Of a stretch of DNA of 64,000 nt, positions 8,292-16,099 are shown piece by piece. This DNA comes from Amycolatopsis benzoatilytica AK 16/65 (lineage in GTDB: Bacteria; Actinomycetota; Actinomycetes; Mycobacteriales; Pseudonocardiaceae): assembly GCF_000383915.1 (NCBI RefSeq), contig NZ_KB912942.1, positions 4,803,039 to 4,867,038 on the forward strand, given 5' to 3'. The notes under the pieces were generated by a model. That model saw nothing but the letters and a program-made list of their open reading frames with translations, ran no database searches and was not told where the DNA came from. Position numbers and translations under genes: made by a program. How positions within the stretch are numbered: position 1 is the stretch's first letter; each line of letters starts with the position of its first letter.

Positions 8292-9674
8292 TCAGCCGAC
8301 CGGCGCCGAAACCCGCTCCCGGGCCTTCGGCCGGACCGTGAAGCCACTCGGCTTGAGGGTCAGGGATTCGGCGATCTTCAGCCGGTAACCCGGATCCGCT
8401 TCGAAGTCGTAGCGCTGCAGCATCATTCCCAGTGCCAGCACCGCCTCGTGCAACGCGAACTGCCGGCCGATGCAGGCCCGCTCGCCGGTGCCGAACGGCT
8501 TGTACGCCTGCGCGGGGCGCTTGCGCACCTCGGCCGGTTCGAAGCGGTCCGGGTCGAACTTCTCCGGATCCGCCCACACCTCGGGGTCCCGGTGCAGCAG
8601 CGGCAGCGGCACGACGATCCAGTCGCCCTTGCGCATCTGGTACTTCCCGCCCAGCAGCACGTCCTCGCGGGCGACCCGGGCGTACCCGGGCGCGGTCGGC
8701 CACAGCCGCATCGCCTCGTCCAGCACCCGGCGGACGTAGCGCAGCTTCGCGACGTCGCCGAACTCCGGCTCGCGCTCGCCCCACACCGTGTCGACCTCGG
8801 CGCGCGCCTTCGCCAGCAGGTCCGGGTTCTGCGTCAAGTAGTACAGCGCGAACGACAGCGCGCCGGAGGTCGTCTCGTGACCGGCGATGACGAAGGTGAT
8901 GGCCTGGTTGCGGATGTTCACCGGGTCCAGCTGTTCGCCGGTCTCCGGATGACCCTCGGACAGCATCAGGCCGAGCAGGTCGCGGACCTCGCCGCCGTCG
9001 CGCCGGCGCGCCTCGATGACCTCGTCCACCAGGTTCGTCATGTACTCGATGTCGCGTTCGTTCTGCGCCGGGGTGCCGGCGAAAGAGCGCTGTACCAACG
9101 GGATCTTGACGTTCTGCAGCTGCGCGAACTTCAGCGCCCGGATCATCGCGGTGACGAACGGGTGCGGTTCGGCGCGCTCGAACGACCCGAACCGGTAGCC
9201 GAACCCGGCACGGCCGATCGTCTCCAGCGTCAGCCGCGTCATGTCGGCGGACACGTCGACCGGCCCGGTCGCGCGGTCCCAGGCCGCGGTCAGCTCGTGC
9301 GCGACCTCCAGCATCACCGGGTGGTAGCGGCGCATCGCCTCGGCGGAGAAGGCCGGCTGCAGGATGTCGTGCGCCAGCCGCCAGTTCGGCTCGTGCGTGT
9401 GCGCGGTGAACAGTCCGTCGCCGACCAGCGGGCGCAGGTTCTCGATGCCGAGGCCGACGTGCTTGCCGAACCGGGTCTCGTCGTGCAGCTCGGTGACCAG
9501 GTCGACGCCGCCGACGAACACGATCTCGAAGTCGAACATCTTGCGGGTGAAGATCGGCCCGACCCGCTGGCCGATGCGCAGGGTGTCCTGGACCGGGCTG
9601 CGCGGGTCGCTGCCGAGGATGTCGCCGATCACCGGCAGGCGGCCGGGACGGTGCGGGATGGCCGTGGTGTCCAT
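8292..9674 (-). CDS. Cytochrome P450, CYP102-like heme domain without reductase
   Basis: A 460-residue P450. The I-helix oxygen-activation motif AGHETTSG lies at 264-271, the K-helix ExxR at 320-323 (EAMR), and the heme loop FGTGERACIG carries Cys401. The IPHRPGRLPVIGDIL start and LTLETIGRAGFGYRF region recall the BM3/CYP102 heme domain, but no FMN/FAD reductase follows, so electrons must come in trans. The likely reaction is hydroxylation of a fatty acid or similar lipophilic substrate; the substrate is inferred. The ATG at 9674 follows AAGGGGGTC. It is divergent from a TetR gene with a palindrome between them, so repression by that TetR is likely. Confidence 0.92.
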   Translation of the reverse strand: MDTTAIPHRPGRLPVIGDILGSDPRSPVQDTLRIGQRVGPIFTRKMFDFEIVFVGGVDLVTELHDETRFGKHVGLGIENLRPLVGDGLFTAHTHEPNWRLAHDILQPAFSAEAMRRYHPVMLEVAHELTAAWDRATGPVDVSADMTRLTLETIGRAGFGYRFGSFERAEPHPFVTAMIRALKFAQLQNVKIPLVQRSFAGTPAQNERDIEYMTNLVDEVIEARRRDGGEVRDLLGLMLSEGHPETGEQLDPVNIRNQAITFVIAGHETTSGALSFALYYLTQNPDLLAKARAEVDTVWGEREPEFGDVAKLRYVRRVLDEAMRLWPTAPGYARVAREDVLLGGKYQMRKGDWIVVPLPLLHRDPEVWADPEKFDPDRFEPAEVRKRPAQAYKPFGTGERACIGRQFALHEAVLALGMMLQRYDFEADPGYRLKIAESLTLKPSGFTVRPKARERVSAPVG

Positions 9675-9685
9675 GAAGACCCCCT

Positions 9686-9705
9686 TATTGAACACTCATC
9701 CAATA
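9686..9705. promoter_or_regulatory. Putative TetR operator
   Basis: Imperfect palindrome with conserved ends TATTG (9686-9690) and CAATA (9701-9705), located 12 bases upstream of the P450 start codon and ahead of the divergent TetR gene. Size and position suit a TetR-family site that would control both genes. Confidence 0.45.
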
Positions 9706-9752
9706 GGGCCACCTTCCCGCGCTACTGAACGCGTGTCAAGTAGGCTGCGGGC

Positions 9753-10370
9753 ATGCGGACCCGGCTTTCGACCGAACAGCGGCGCGAGCAGTTGCTGGCG
9801 ATCGGCGCCGGACTGTTCGCGGCCCGGCCGCACGACGAGGTGCGCATCGAGGAGGTCGCGGAGATCGCGCAGGTGTCCCGCGGGCTGCTGTACCACTACT
9901 TCCCGACGAAGAAAGAGTTCTTCGCGGAGATCCTCCGTACGCATCGGGACCGGCTGCTGGCGATGAGCGAGCCGGATCCGTCGCTTCCGGTCGCCGAGCA
10001 GCTGCGGCTCGGGCTGGACGTCTACCTCGAGTTCGCGCGGACGCATCCGGACGGGTACCGGATCGTGCACCGGAGCGCGGACGACGCGGATCGGGAGATC
10101 CGGGAGATCTGCGCGGAAGGGGTCTACGCGAACGCGGAGCGGATCCTGGCCGTGGTGGGCCGGGTCCGGGAAGTGACGCCGGTGACCCGGCTGGCGGTGC
10201 GGGGGTGGCTGGCCTTCGTGGCGGCGTTGATCCTGGACTGGCTCGACGAGCCGAAGATCTCTCAGGACGAGTTGCGGGATCTTTGCGTGCGAACACTGTT
10301 CGCCGCGGTCGACGTTGCCCCGTCCGCGGTCTCCGGCGAAGTCCGCGAAGGGCCCCATACCGGAATCTAA
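9753..10370 (+). CDS. TetR/AcrR-family transcriptional regulator
   Basis: A 205-residue TetR regulator. The DNA-binding helices are at ~10-55 (RREQLLAIGAGLFAARPHDE; VAEIAQVSRGLLYHYFPTKK), with the diagnostic LLYHYFPTKKEF. The ligand domain (60-190) is helical and includes ARTHPDGYRIVHRSADDADR. It is divergent from the P450, which it probably represses until a lipophilic ligand binds. Its last ~12 codons (ending VREGPHTGI) are encoded by one arm of a dispersed palindromic repeat, so the natural C-terminus may have been altered by repeat insertion. Confidence 0.92.
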   Translation: MRTRLSTEQRREQLLAIGAGLFAARPHDEVRIEEVAEIAQVSRGLLYHYFPTKKEFFAEILRTHRDRLLAMSEPDPSLPVAEQLRLGLDVYLEFARTHPDGYRIVHRSADDADREIREICAEGVYANAERILAVVGRVREVTPVTRLAVRGWLAFVAALILDWLDEPKISQDELRDLCVRTLFAAVDVAPSAVSGEVREGPHTGI

Positions 10371-10395
10371 GTCTCGCAAGGGGCCCTTCACGGAC
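10341..10395. repeat. Dispersed GTGAAGGGGCCC-type palindrome overlapping tetR 3' end
   Basis: Arms 10341-10356 (GTCCGCGAAGGGCCCC) and 10380-10395 (GGGGCCCTTCACGGAC) around a central spacer containing GGAATCTAAG. The left arm and spacer encode the tail and stop codon of the TetR protein. It would also terminate tetR transcription before the cupin gene. Confidence 0.75.
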
Positions 10396-10449
10396 GGCAC
10401 CGGTGTCGCGCTCCGGGTACCGTGCCGGAAGGGACCTCGGGAGGACGTC

Positions 10450-10878
10450 GTGACCGACCACTGGCACCAGCCGCTGCGCCACATCCGCGGCGCCGACCTG
10501 ACCGGCGACACCCAGCAGACTTCCGGGATGAACCGGCTCGAGGCGATCTCCGGCACAACGGTCGGCTCCAGCAAGGTGTGGATGGGCGAAACGCACGTCA
10601 CTCCGCACACGAACTCCGGCGACCACCACCACGGCGAGGCGGAGACCGCGATCTACGTCAAGTCGGGCCATCCGGTGTTCGTCTTCGCCGAGGGCGACGA
10701 GGAGGTCCGGATCGAGGCCGGGCCGGGCGACTACATCTTCGTTCCGCCCTACGTCCCGCACCGGGAGGAGAACCCGACCGGCGAACCTGCGGTGGTGATC
10801 ATCGCGCGCAGCAGCCAGGAGGGCATCGTGGTGAACCTGCCGAGCCTGTGGGCAGAGGTCGAAGTCCCGGAGAGCTGA
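10450..10878 (+). CDS. Cupin-domain protein
   Basis: A 142-residue single-domain cupin. Motif 1 is PHTNSGDHHHGEAETAIYV with the metal-binding histidines and Glu; motif 2 is GPGDYIFVPPYVPHREEN. Small cupins of this kind are metal-dependent dioxygenases, isomerases or regulators; none can be chosen here. The GTG at 10450 follows GGGAGG at a good distance. It stands alone between the TetR repeat and a 188-bp non-coding gap (10879-11066) in which I see no gene or clear site. Confidence 0.85.
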   Translation: MTDHWHQPLRHIRGADLTGDTQQTSGMNRLEAISGTTVGSSKVWMGETHVTPHTNSGDHHHGEAETAIYVKSGHPVFVFAEGDEEVRIEAGPGDYIFVPPYVPHREENPTGEPAVVIIARSSQEGIVVNLPSLWAEVEVPES

Positions 10879-11066
10879 CCACGGCGACCGCGCGGCCGCC
10901 TGTGAGGGTGGTCACCGAAGGCACCGGGCATTCCTTCGGCCTGTCGGAAGAACCCGAGGAAGACCGTCGATCCCGAAGAGTTTTCCGGTTCGCCGGCCGT
11001 CCCGGCCAGGTCAACGTCCGATAACGATTCCGTGGAGATCTGTGCGTTCCGGGCGAGGATTTGCGG

Positions 11067-12740
11067 GTGCCCGCCCCTGCCGACCAGGTTCGCTTCGCCT
11101 TCGAGCCGCTGTACAGCCTTTACAGCGGCTCCGCGGTGGCCATCGAGGCAATCGGGCATCCCGCCGGCGGGTGGGTGCCGGACCTGCTCGAAGCAGGCGG
11201 CCAGGCGCGGCTCGCGGACACCGAACTGGACTTCGCGGCCCGGGCCGCGTTCGCCGCGCCCCCGCCGATGCCAGGTGTGTCGCTGCACTTCAACCTGACC
11301 GCGAGCACGGCCGGCGTGCCGGCGGAGCGGTTCATCCCGCTCCTGCAAGCGCTGGAACGCACGGGGCGCCGTCCCGCCGACGTCGTCTTGGAGGTCACCG
11401 CGCCGCTCGCGGTGCCGGAGCCGGACCGATTGCTCCAGGGCCTGAACCGGCTGCGCGACCTCGGCTTCCGGCTCGCGTTCGACCGGCTCGGCGCGGCCGG
11501 GCTGCCGATCAACCTGCTCGCCGAGGCGCCCATCGAAATGGTCAAGCTGGACCGCGCCACGCTGCGCCGGCTGCCGTCGAACGCCACGGCCGTCGCGCTG
11601 GTCGAGGCGCTGGTCCAGTTCGCCACCCAGACCGACCTCCGTCTGGTCGCGACCGGGATCGAGAACGACGCCGAACTGCAGGTCGCGCAGCGGGCCGGAA
11701 TCCGGCTGGTGCAAGGGAATCTGTTCGCCACCGGCGCGCCCGCGCGGGTCACCCCCGACCGCGGCGACCAGCCGGGCACGACGGCCGTCTCCCCCGCCGC
11801 CGGGCTGCGCATCCCCGAGTTCCTCCGCCAGGCCAAGACCCTGCCCGACGACGCGACCTGCGACGACGTGCACGCGATCCTGTCCGCCGAGCACGCGCCG
11901 AAGGCCATCGTCGGGCTCGACCGGCAGGCACGTCCACAGTGGACGATCGATCGGATGCGCTTCCTGCTGGCCGTCACCGGGCGGTACGGGCACGCGCTGT
12001 ACGCGGGCAAGCCCGCGGCGAAGCTGGCCGGGCCGCCGCGGCTGGTCGACATCGGCACCGGCACCCGCGAGCTGCTCGAAACGATCGCCGACGGCGGGGC
12101 CGAGAACAGCGGCGACGACCTGGTCGTCATCGATGCCTCCGGCCGTTACCAGGGCGTGGTGCGGCCCAACGAGGTGATGCGCCGGATGGCGGCGGTGAAG
12201 GTCGAGGCCGCGGTCGCGCTCAACCCGCTCACCCGGCTGCCCGGCAGCGACGCGATCGCACACGCCGTCAGCCGCCGCGCCGGAGCCGGCCGGCCGTTCG
12301 TCGTCGCCTGGCTGGACATCGACCACTTCAAACGGCTCAACGACACCGCCGGGTTCGCGGCGGGCGACGACCTGATCCGTGCTCTCGGCCGCGCACTGAC
12401 CGACCACGCGAAACGCCTCCGCGACGCCACCGTCGGCCACGTCGGCGGCGACGATTTCCTGATCGTCTGCGGCGTCGAGGACATCACGACGCTCGCCGAC
12501 GCGGTCCTCGGCCACGACTGGTCCGTCGACGGCCACCCAGTCACGCTCTCCCTAGCAAGCCTCGTGTGGACCGGCACGGCAGCGAGTTCGTACCGCGAAA
12601 GCGCGCGGCTGCTGGCGCCGTTGAAGAAGCAGGCCAAGGACATCGTCGGGACCAGCTGGATCAACAGCTGGCCGGGCGCGGGACGGGCGCAGGTGCTTCG
12701 CGGCGACGACCGGTCGCGCGCGCTGGCGTCCCACCGGTGA
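11067..12740 (+). CDS. EAL-CBS-GGDEF protein with degenerate EAL domain
   Basis: A 557-residue signalling protein. Residues ~8-225 are an EAL fold in which Glu (AIEAIGHP), Asn (HFNLTAS) and Lys (MVKLD) remain, but the DDFGTG loop has become DRLGAAG and AEGVE has become ATGIE, so phosphodiesterase activity is doubtful. Residues ~245-380 resemble a CBS pair (TCDDVHAILSAEHAPKAIVG; DDLVVIDASGRYQGVV). Residues ~385-530 are a GGDEF domain with NPLTRLPG, DIDHFKRLND and signature GGDDF (about 460-464) instead of GGDEF. It probably senses nucleotides through CBS and EAL and may make c-di-GMP. The GTG at 11067 is chosen because GAGGA lies 7 bases upstream. Confidence 0.85.
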   Translation: MPAPADQVRFAFEPLYSLYSGSAVAIEAIGHPAGGWVPDLLEAGGQARLADTELDFAARAAFAAPPPMPGVSLHFNLTASTAGVPAERFIPLLQALERTGRRPADVVLEVTAPLAVPEPDRLLQGLNRLRDLGFRLAFDRLGAAGLPINLLAEAPIEMVKLDRATLRRLPSNATAVALVEALVQFATQTDLRLVATGIENDAELQVAQRAGIRLVQGNLFATGAPARVTPDRGDQPGTTAVSPAAGLRIPEFLRQAKTLPDDATCDDVHAILSAEHAPKAIVGLDRQARPQWTIDRMRFLLAVTGRYGHALYAGKPAAKLAGPPRLVDIGTGTRELLETIADGGAENSGDDLVVIDASGRYQGVVRPNEVMRRMAAVKVEAAVALNPLTRLPGSDAIAHAVSRRAGAGRPFVVAWLDIDHFKRLNDTAGFAAGDDLIRALGRALTDHAKRLRDATVGHVGGDDFLIVCGVEDITTLADAVLGHDWSVDGHPVTLSLASLVWTGTAASSYRESARLLAPLKKQAKDIVGTSWINSWPGAGRAQVLRGDDRSRALASHR

Positions 12741-12741
12741 T

Positions 12742-13260
12742 TCAGCCCGGCGGCAATTCCTCCGCGGACAGCAACCCGTGCACCCGCCCGACCCGTTCGC
12801 GCAGCTCCGGGTCCAGCTGATCGACCAGCACCGCGCAGCCGGCCAGCTCCGCACCCGCCTCGCTCACCAGCTCGCGCACCACCAGGGCCTGACTGCCGGT
12901 CTCGATCCAATCGTCCACCAGCAGCACCCAGTCGCCTGGCGCCAGCGCCGACCGCTGCACCCGCAGGACCTGGCGCAGGCCCCGGTAGTCCGGTGCGGTC
13001 TCCCGGGCCAGTTTCTCGCCGGGGAACAGCCCAGCCGCCTTGCGCACCGCGACGAACCCGACGCCCAGCTCCACCGCGACCGCCCCGCCCAGCAGGAACC
13101 CGCGGGACTCGATCCCGCACACCGCGGTCACCCCGGCGTCCCGGAACGGCTCGGCGAGCGCCCGGACCACCGCGGCCAGCGACTTCCCGTCCCGGAAGAC
13201 CGACCACACGTCGGCATGGCCGTCGACCCACCGAAACCGGTCCAGCAGCGCGCTTGTCAT
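12742..13260 (-). CDS. Phosphoribosyltransferase, adenine PRTase-like
   Basis: A 172-residue type I phosphoribosyltransferase. The PRPP-binding motif is WVLLVDDWIETGSQ (about 115-128), and the N-terminal half has the Apt-like CGIESRGFLLGGAVAVELG plus VRKAAGLFPGEKL. Apt converts adenine and PRPP to AMP. The motif GIESRGF matches Apt, though the protein may serve another purine or a phosphoribosyl signalling role. The ATG at 13260 is preferred over one six codons upstream. The gene converges with the EAL-GGDEF gene with a 1-bp gap. Confidence 0.8.
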   Translation of the reverse strand: MTSALLDRFRWVDGHADVWSVFRDGKSLAAVVRALAEPFRDAGVTAVCGIESRGFLLGGAVAVELGVGFVAVRKAAGLFPGEKLARETAPDYRGLRQVLRVQRSALAPGDWVLLVDDWIETGSQALVVRELVSEAGAELAGCAVLVDQLDPELRERVGRVHGLLSAEELPPG

Positions 13261-13300
13261 CCGCCGATCCTGGCGCACCGGCCGTCCGGCGAGCGACCGA

Positions 13301-13705
13301 TTACCGCGCGAGCCGCGCCTTCGCCGCCTCGGTCACCGGCGCGAACAGATTGACCAGATTGCCGTCCGGATCGCGGAACAGCAGCGACCGATTGCCCCAC
13401 GGCATCGTGGTCGGGTGCTGCACCACCTCGTCGAGCAGCGGCCGCAACCGGTCGTGCTCCGCGTCCACGTCGGCGACCTGGAATTCCACGATGACCGTCC
13501 GGTTCGATTCCGGAACGGCCGCGCCCGGACCGAACAGCGTCATCGTCTCCGCGCTGCCGATCGCCAGCGTCGCCGATCCGGCCGGACCGGCGAACTCGGC
13601 GAACTGAGGCGCGGGCCGGCGCGCGGCCAGGCCGGTCACCCGCTCGTAGAACGCGACCAGCCGGTCGACGTCCGCGGTGATGATCCGAAGGGAAGCCAGG
13701 TGCAC
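13301..13705 (-). CDS. VOC-family (glyoxalase/bleomycin-resistance) protein
   Basis: A 134-residue protein of two beta-alpha-beta-beta-beta modules: LRIITADVDRLVAFYERVTG at the start and LLFRDPDGNLVNLFAP near the end, with Glu and His at usual metal positions (EFQVADVDAEHDRLR). VOC proteins bind metals and act on or sequester small molecules. It is divergent from the WYL regulator across a perfect palindrome, so that regulator probably controls it. Confidence 0.88.
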   Translation of the reverse strand: MHLASLRIITADVDRLVAFYERVTGLAARRPAPQFAEFAGPAGSATLAIGSAETMTLFGPGAAVPESNRTVIVEFQVADVDAEHDRLRPLLDEVVQHPTTMPWGNRSLLFRDPDGNLVNLFAPVTEAAKARLAR

Positions 13706-13748
13706 GGGAAGGTCCTTTCACTCGTTGACAAGCACCCACGCTAGGAGC

Positions 13749-13775
13749 AATACCGGGCAGGTTCCGCCCGGTATT
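13749..13775. promoter_or_regulatory. Palindromic operator between VOC and WYL genes
   Basis: Perfect 10-bp inverted repeat AATACCGGGC / GCCCGGTATT with a 7-base spacer (13759-13765). It ends 8 bases before the WYL regulator ATG and 44 bases from the VOC start, the expected place for an operator shared by a divergent pair. Confidence 0.6.
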
Positions 13776-13783
13776 CTGAACTC

Positions 13784-14773
13784 ATGACCCGTCCGATCGC
13801 CCGCGTGCTCGCCCTGCTGGAAATCCTGCAGCGCGGCGGCACGCGGACGGTCGCCGACCTGGCCGAGCGGCTTGGCGTGGACGAGCGCACCGTCCGCCGA
13901 TACGCGGAGCACTTGCTGGACCTCGACATCCCGGTCCGCTCGGTCCGCGGCCGCTACGGCGGCTACCGGCTGGCCCCCGGGTACCGGATGCCGCCGTTGA
14001 TGCTGACCGACGAGGAAGCGCTCGCGGTCCTGCTCGGCCTGGTCGCCGGCCGGCGCGCGGGCCTGGTCACCACGTCGGTCGCCGCCGCGGAAAGCGCGGT
14101 CGCGAAGGTGCGCCGCGTACTTCCCGAGGCGCTCGGCCGCCGGCTGGACGCGTTGCTGGAGGTCGCCGACTTCACCTCGCCGGCGCGCGCACCTTTGACG
14201 GCGGAGGCCGAAGTGCTTCTCGCGGTCGCCGAAGCGGCGCGAGACCGCAGACCGGTCAAGCTCGCCTACACCGCCGCGCACGGACGGCGCAGCGAGCGGG
14301 TCGTCGAACCGTACGGCGTCGTGGCGCATTCCGGCCGCTGGTACCTGACCGGCTTCGACACGGCCGCCGGACAGGTGCGCACGTTCCGCGTCGATCGCGT
14401 CGCCAGCGCTGTTCCACAGGAAGGAACCTTCGCCGCGCCAACGGGTTTCGATCCGGCGGAGCGAGTCTTGGCCAGCATCGCCGAAGCACCGCACCGGCAC
14501 GTCGTGTCCGTCCGGATCGAAGCGACAGCGGACGAAATCCGCGCGGTCTTCCCGCCGTCCATCGCCGTCCTGGAGCACGACGATCCCTGGGTGCGCGCCC
14601 GGATCCAGGCCGAACGGCTCGACTGGATCCCGGCCCGGCTGGCCGCACTCGACCGGCCCTTCGTCATCGAACAGCCCGCCGAACTCCGCGCCCTGACCCG
14701 CGCGATGGCCGGACGGCTTTCCGGCTACGCCTCGTCCGGCCCGAGCGCGACGTCCAGCAACTCCCCCAGCTGA
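13784..14773 (+). CDS. WYL-domain (YafY-type) transcriptional regulator
   Basis: A 329-residue regulator with an HTH_11-type DNA-binding domain at ~3-60 (RVLALLEILQRGGTRTVADL; LGVDERTVRRYAEHLLDLD), a WYL domain at ~145-225 (YGVVAHSGRWYLTGFDTAAG) and a WCX-like C-terminal extension. WYL domains sense nucleic-acid or nucleotide ligands. It is divergent from the VOC gene and likely binds the palindrome at 13749. The C-terminal tail (SGYASSGPSATSSNSPS) overlaps the MarR gene convergently by 49 bp. Confidence 0.9.
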   Translation: MTRPIARVLALLEILQRGGTRTVADLAERLGVDERTVRRYAEHLLDLDIPVRSVRGRYGGYRLAPGYRMPPLMLTDEEALAVLLGLVAGRRAGLVTTSVAAAESAVAKVRRVLPEALGRRLDALLEVADFTSPARAPLTAEAEVLLAVAEAARDRRPVKLAYTAAHGRRSERVVEPYGVVAHSGRWYLTGFDTAAGQVRTFRVDRVASAVPQEGTFAAPTGFDPAERVLASIAEAPHRHVVSVRIEATADEIRAVFPPSIAVLEHDDPWVRARIQAERLDWIPARLAALDRPFVIEQPAELRALTRAMAGRLSGYASSGPSATSSNSPS

Positions 14774-15144
14774 TTGAGCTGAGCCGCGGAAAGCGCGCTG
14801 AACGACGACTTCACCACCGCGTCCACCCGCTCCTGCCCGGCCGCGCGCAGTTGCGCGCCCTTCTCGGTCAGCCGGTGCCGCACCGCTCGCCCTGGGCCGG
14901 GGACGCGTTCGATCAGGCCGCGTTCGGCCATCCGGACCGCGAGGGTGCCGAACGACTGGTCGGTCTGGAAGGTCAGCACGGCGAGGTCGTGCAGCGACGC
15001 GTCCGGATGGTTGTGCAAGTGGCGCAACGTGTCCCACTGCACGAGCGAAAGCCCTAGCGGCGCCAGCTCCTGGCTCAGCGCGCGATGGTGGCGGTGCTGC
15101 AGGCGTTTGACGGCCAGTGCGACGTCGGCGTGGCGGTACCTCAT
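14725..15144 (-). CDS. MarR-family transcriptional regulator
   Basis: A 139-residue MarR protein. The winged helix includes QWDTLRHLHNHPDASLHDLA, QTDQSFGTLAVRMAERGLIE and the wing RVPGPGRAVRHRLTEKG. MarR dimers usually repress adjacent genes until a phenolic or other ligand binds. It is divergent from the alpha/beta hydrolase with 67 bp between starts, in an AT-rich stretch with repeated CTAAGG. It probably controls the hydrolase. Confidence 0.9.
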   Translation of the reverse strand: MRYRHADVALAVKRLQHRHHRALSQELAPLGLSLVQWDTLRHLHNHPDASLHDLAVLTFQTDQSFGTLAVRMAERGLIERVPGPGRAVRHRLTEKGAQLRAAGQERVDAVVKSSFSALSAAQLNQLGELLDVALGPDEA

Positions 15145-15183
15145 GCGCGAGCAGCCTACCTGTCGCGAACCCAGGTTGCTTAA

Positions 15184-15204
15184 CTAAGGATATTTATCTA
15201 AGGT
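15184..15204. promoter_or_regulatory. Repeated CTAAGG motif in MarR/hydrolase intergenic region
   Basis: CTAAGG at 15184-15189 and again at 15199-15204, 15 bases apart, within an AT-rich island. It lies 8 bases before the hydrolase ATG and could be a regulator site or promoter core. Confidence 0.3.
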
Positions 15205-15211
15205 TCCTGAT

Positions 15212-15973
15212 ATGACGACTTCGAAGATCCTCCAGTTCCCCGCCGCCGGCCCCGTCGAGATCGCCGTCCAGGACGACGACCGCACCCGGACTTTCCTGCT
15301 GCTGCACGGCGGCGGCGGGATCGCGACCATGACCGGCTTCGCCGCCCTGCTGGCCGGGCGCACGCATTCCCGGGTGCTGCTGCCCACCCACCCCGGCTTC
15401 GGCGGCACCCCGAAAGCCGCCGGACTCACCGACACCGTGGCGTTGGCCGAGGCGTACGTCGCGATGCTCGACCACCTGGACGTCTCGAACGTGACAGTGG
15501 TCGGCAACTCCTTCGGCGGCTGGCTGGCCGCCGAGATCGCACTGCTGAACAGCCCTCGGGTCAGCAGCGCGGTGATCGTGGACGGGGTCGGCATCGAGGT
15601 GCCCGGCCATCCGATGGCCGACGTCCGCGGCAAATCGATCGCCGAGATCCAGCAGTTCTCCTACCACGATCCGGCGAAGGCCCCGCAGGCCGGAGGCGGC
15701 CCCGGCCCGAGCCCGGACGTGCTGGCCCTGATCGGCTACGCGGGCCCGGCGATGACCGACCCGACACTGGCCGAGCGACTGGGCAAAATGGACATTCCGG
15801 TGCACGTGCTGTGGGGCGAAAGCGACCGCATCGCCGACCCGGGATATGGCGCGGCGTACGCGGCCGCGATCCCCGGCGCGACCTTCGCCGTGCTGCCCCG
15901 GACCGGCCACCTGCCCCAGCTGGAGACCCCGGAGGAGCTGCTGGCCGCACTGCTCGCGCTCCCCGGCGCGTGA
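15212..15973 (+). CDS. Alpha/beta-hydrolase
   Basis: A 253-residue alpha/beta-hydrolase. The oxyanion HGGGG lies at ~34-38, the nucleophile elbow is GNSFGG with Ser at the centre, the acid is in WGESDRIADP, and the catalytic His is in RTGHLPQLE. The substrate is unknown; esters, C-C bonds or lactones are possible. It is divergent from the MarR regulator. An AT-rich 126-bp stretch separates it from hyuA. Confidence 0.9.
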   Translation: MTTSKILQFPAAGPVEIAVQDDDRTRTFLLLHGGGGIATMTGFAALLAGRTHSRVLLPTHPGFGGTPKAAGLTDTVALAEAYVAMLDHLDVSNVTVVGNSFGGWLAAEIALLNSPRVSSAVIVDGVGIEVPGHPMADVRGKSIAEIQQFSYHDPAKAPQAGGGPGPSPDVLALIGYAGPAMTDPTLAERLGKMDIPVHVLWGESDRIADPGYGAAYAAAIPGATFAVLPRTGHLPQLETPEELLAALLALPGA

Positions 15974-16040
15974 TCACCGCACCACAGGGAAGCGAGCCGC
16001 TAACACCAGATGACGAATAAAAAATAGCAACAACTCTTGC

Positions 16041-16052
16041 TGATATCTTAAC
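16041..16052. promoter_or_regulatory. Shared 12-mer TGATATCTTAAC upstream of hyuA
   Basis: TGATATCTTAAC, preceded by ACTCTTG, 47 bases before the hyuA start. The identical 12-mer, again after ACTCTTG, lies at 26184-26195 between the GntR gene and the aminotransferase. Two 12-base matches at both regulated ends of one cluster suggest the GntR operator. Confidence 0.6.
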
Positions 16053-16099
16053 TCAGACCTACTGTGATCCCAGTCGCTCGCTGAACGAAGGAGATCGCA

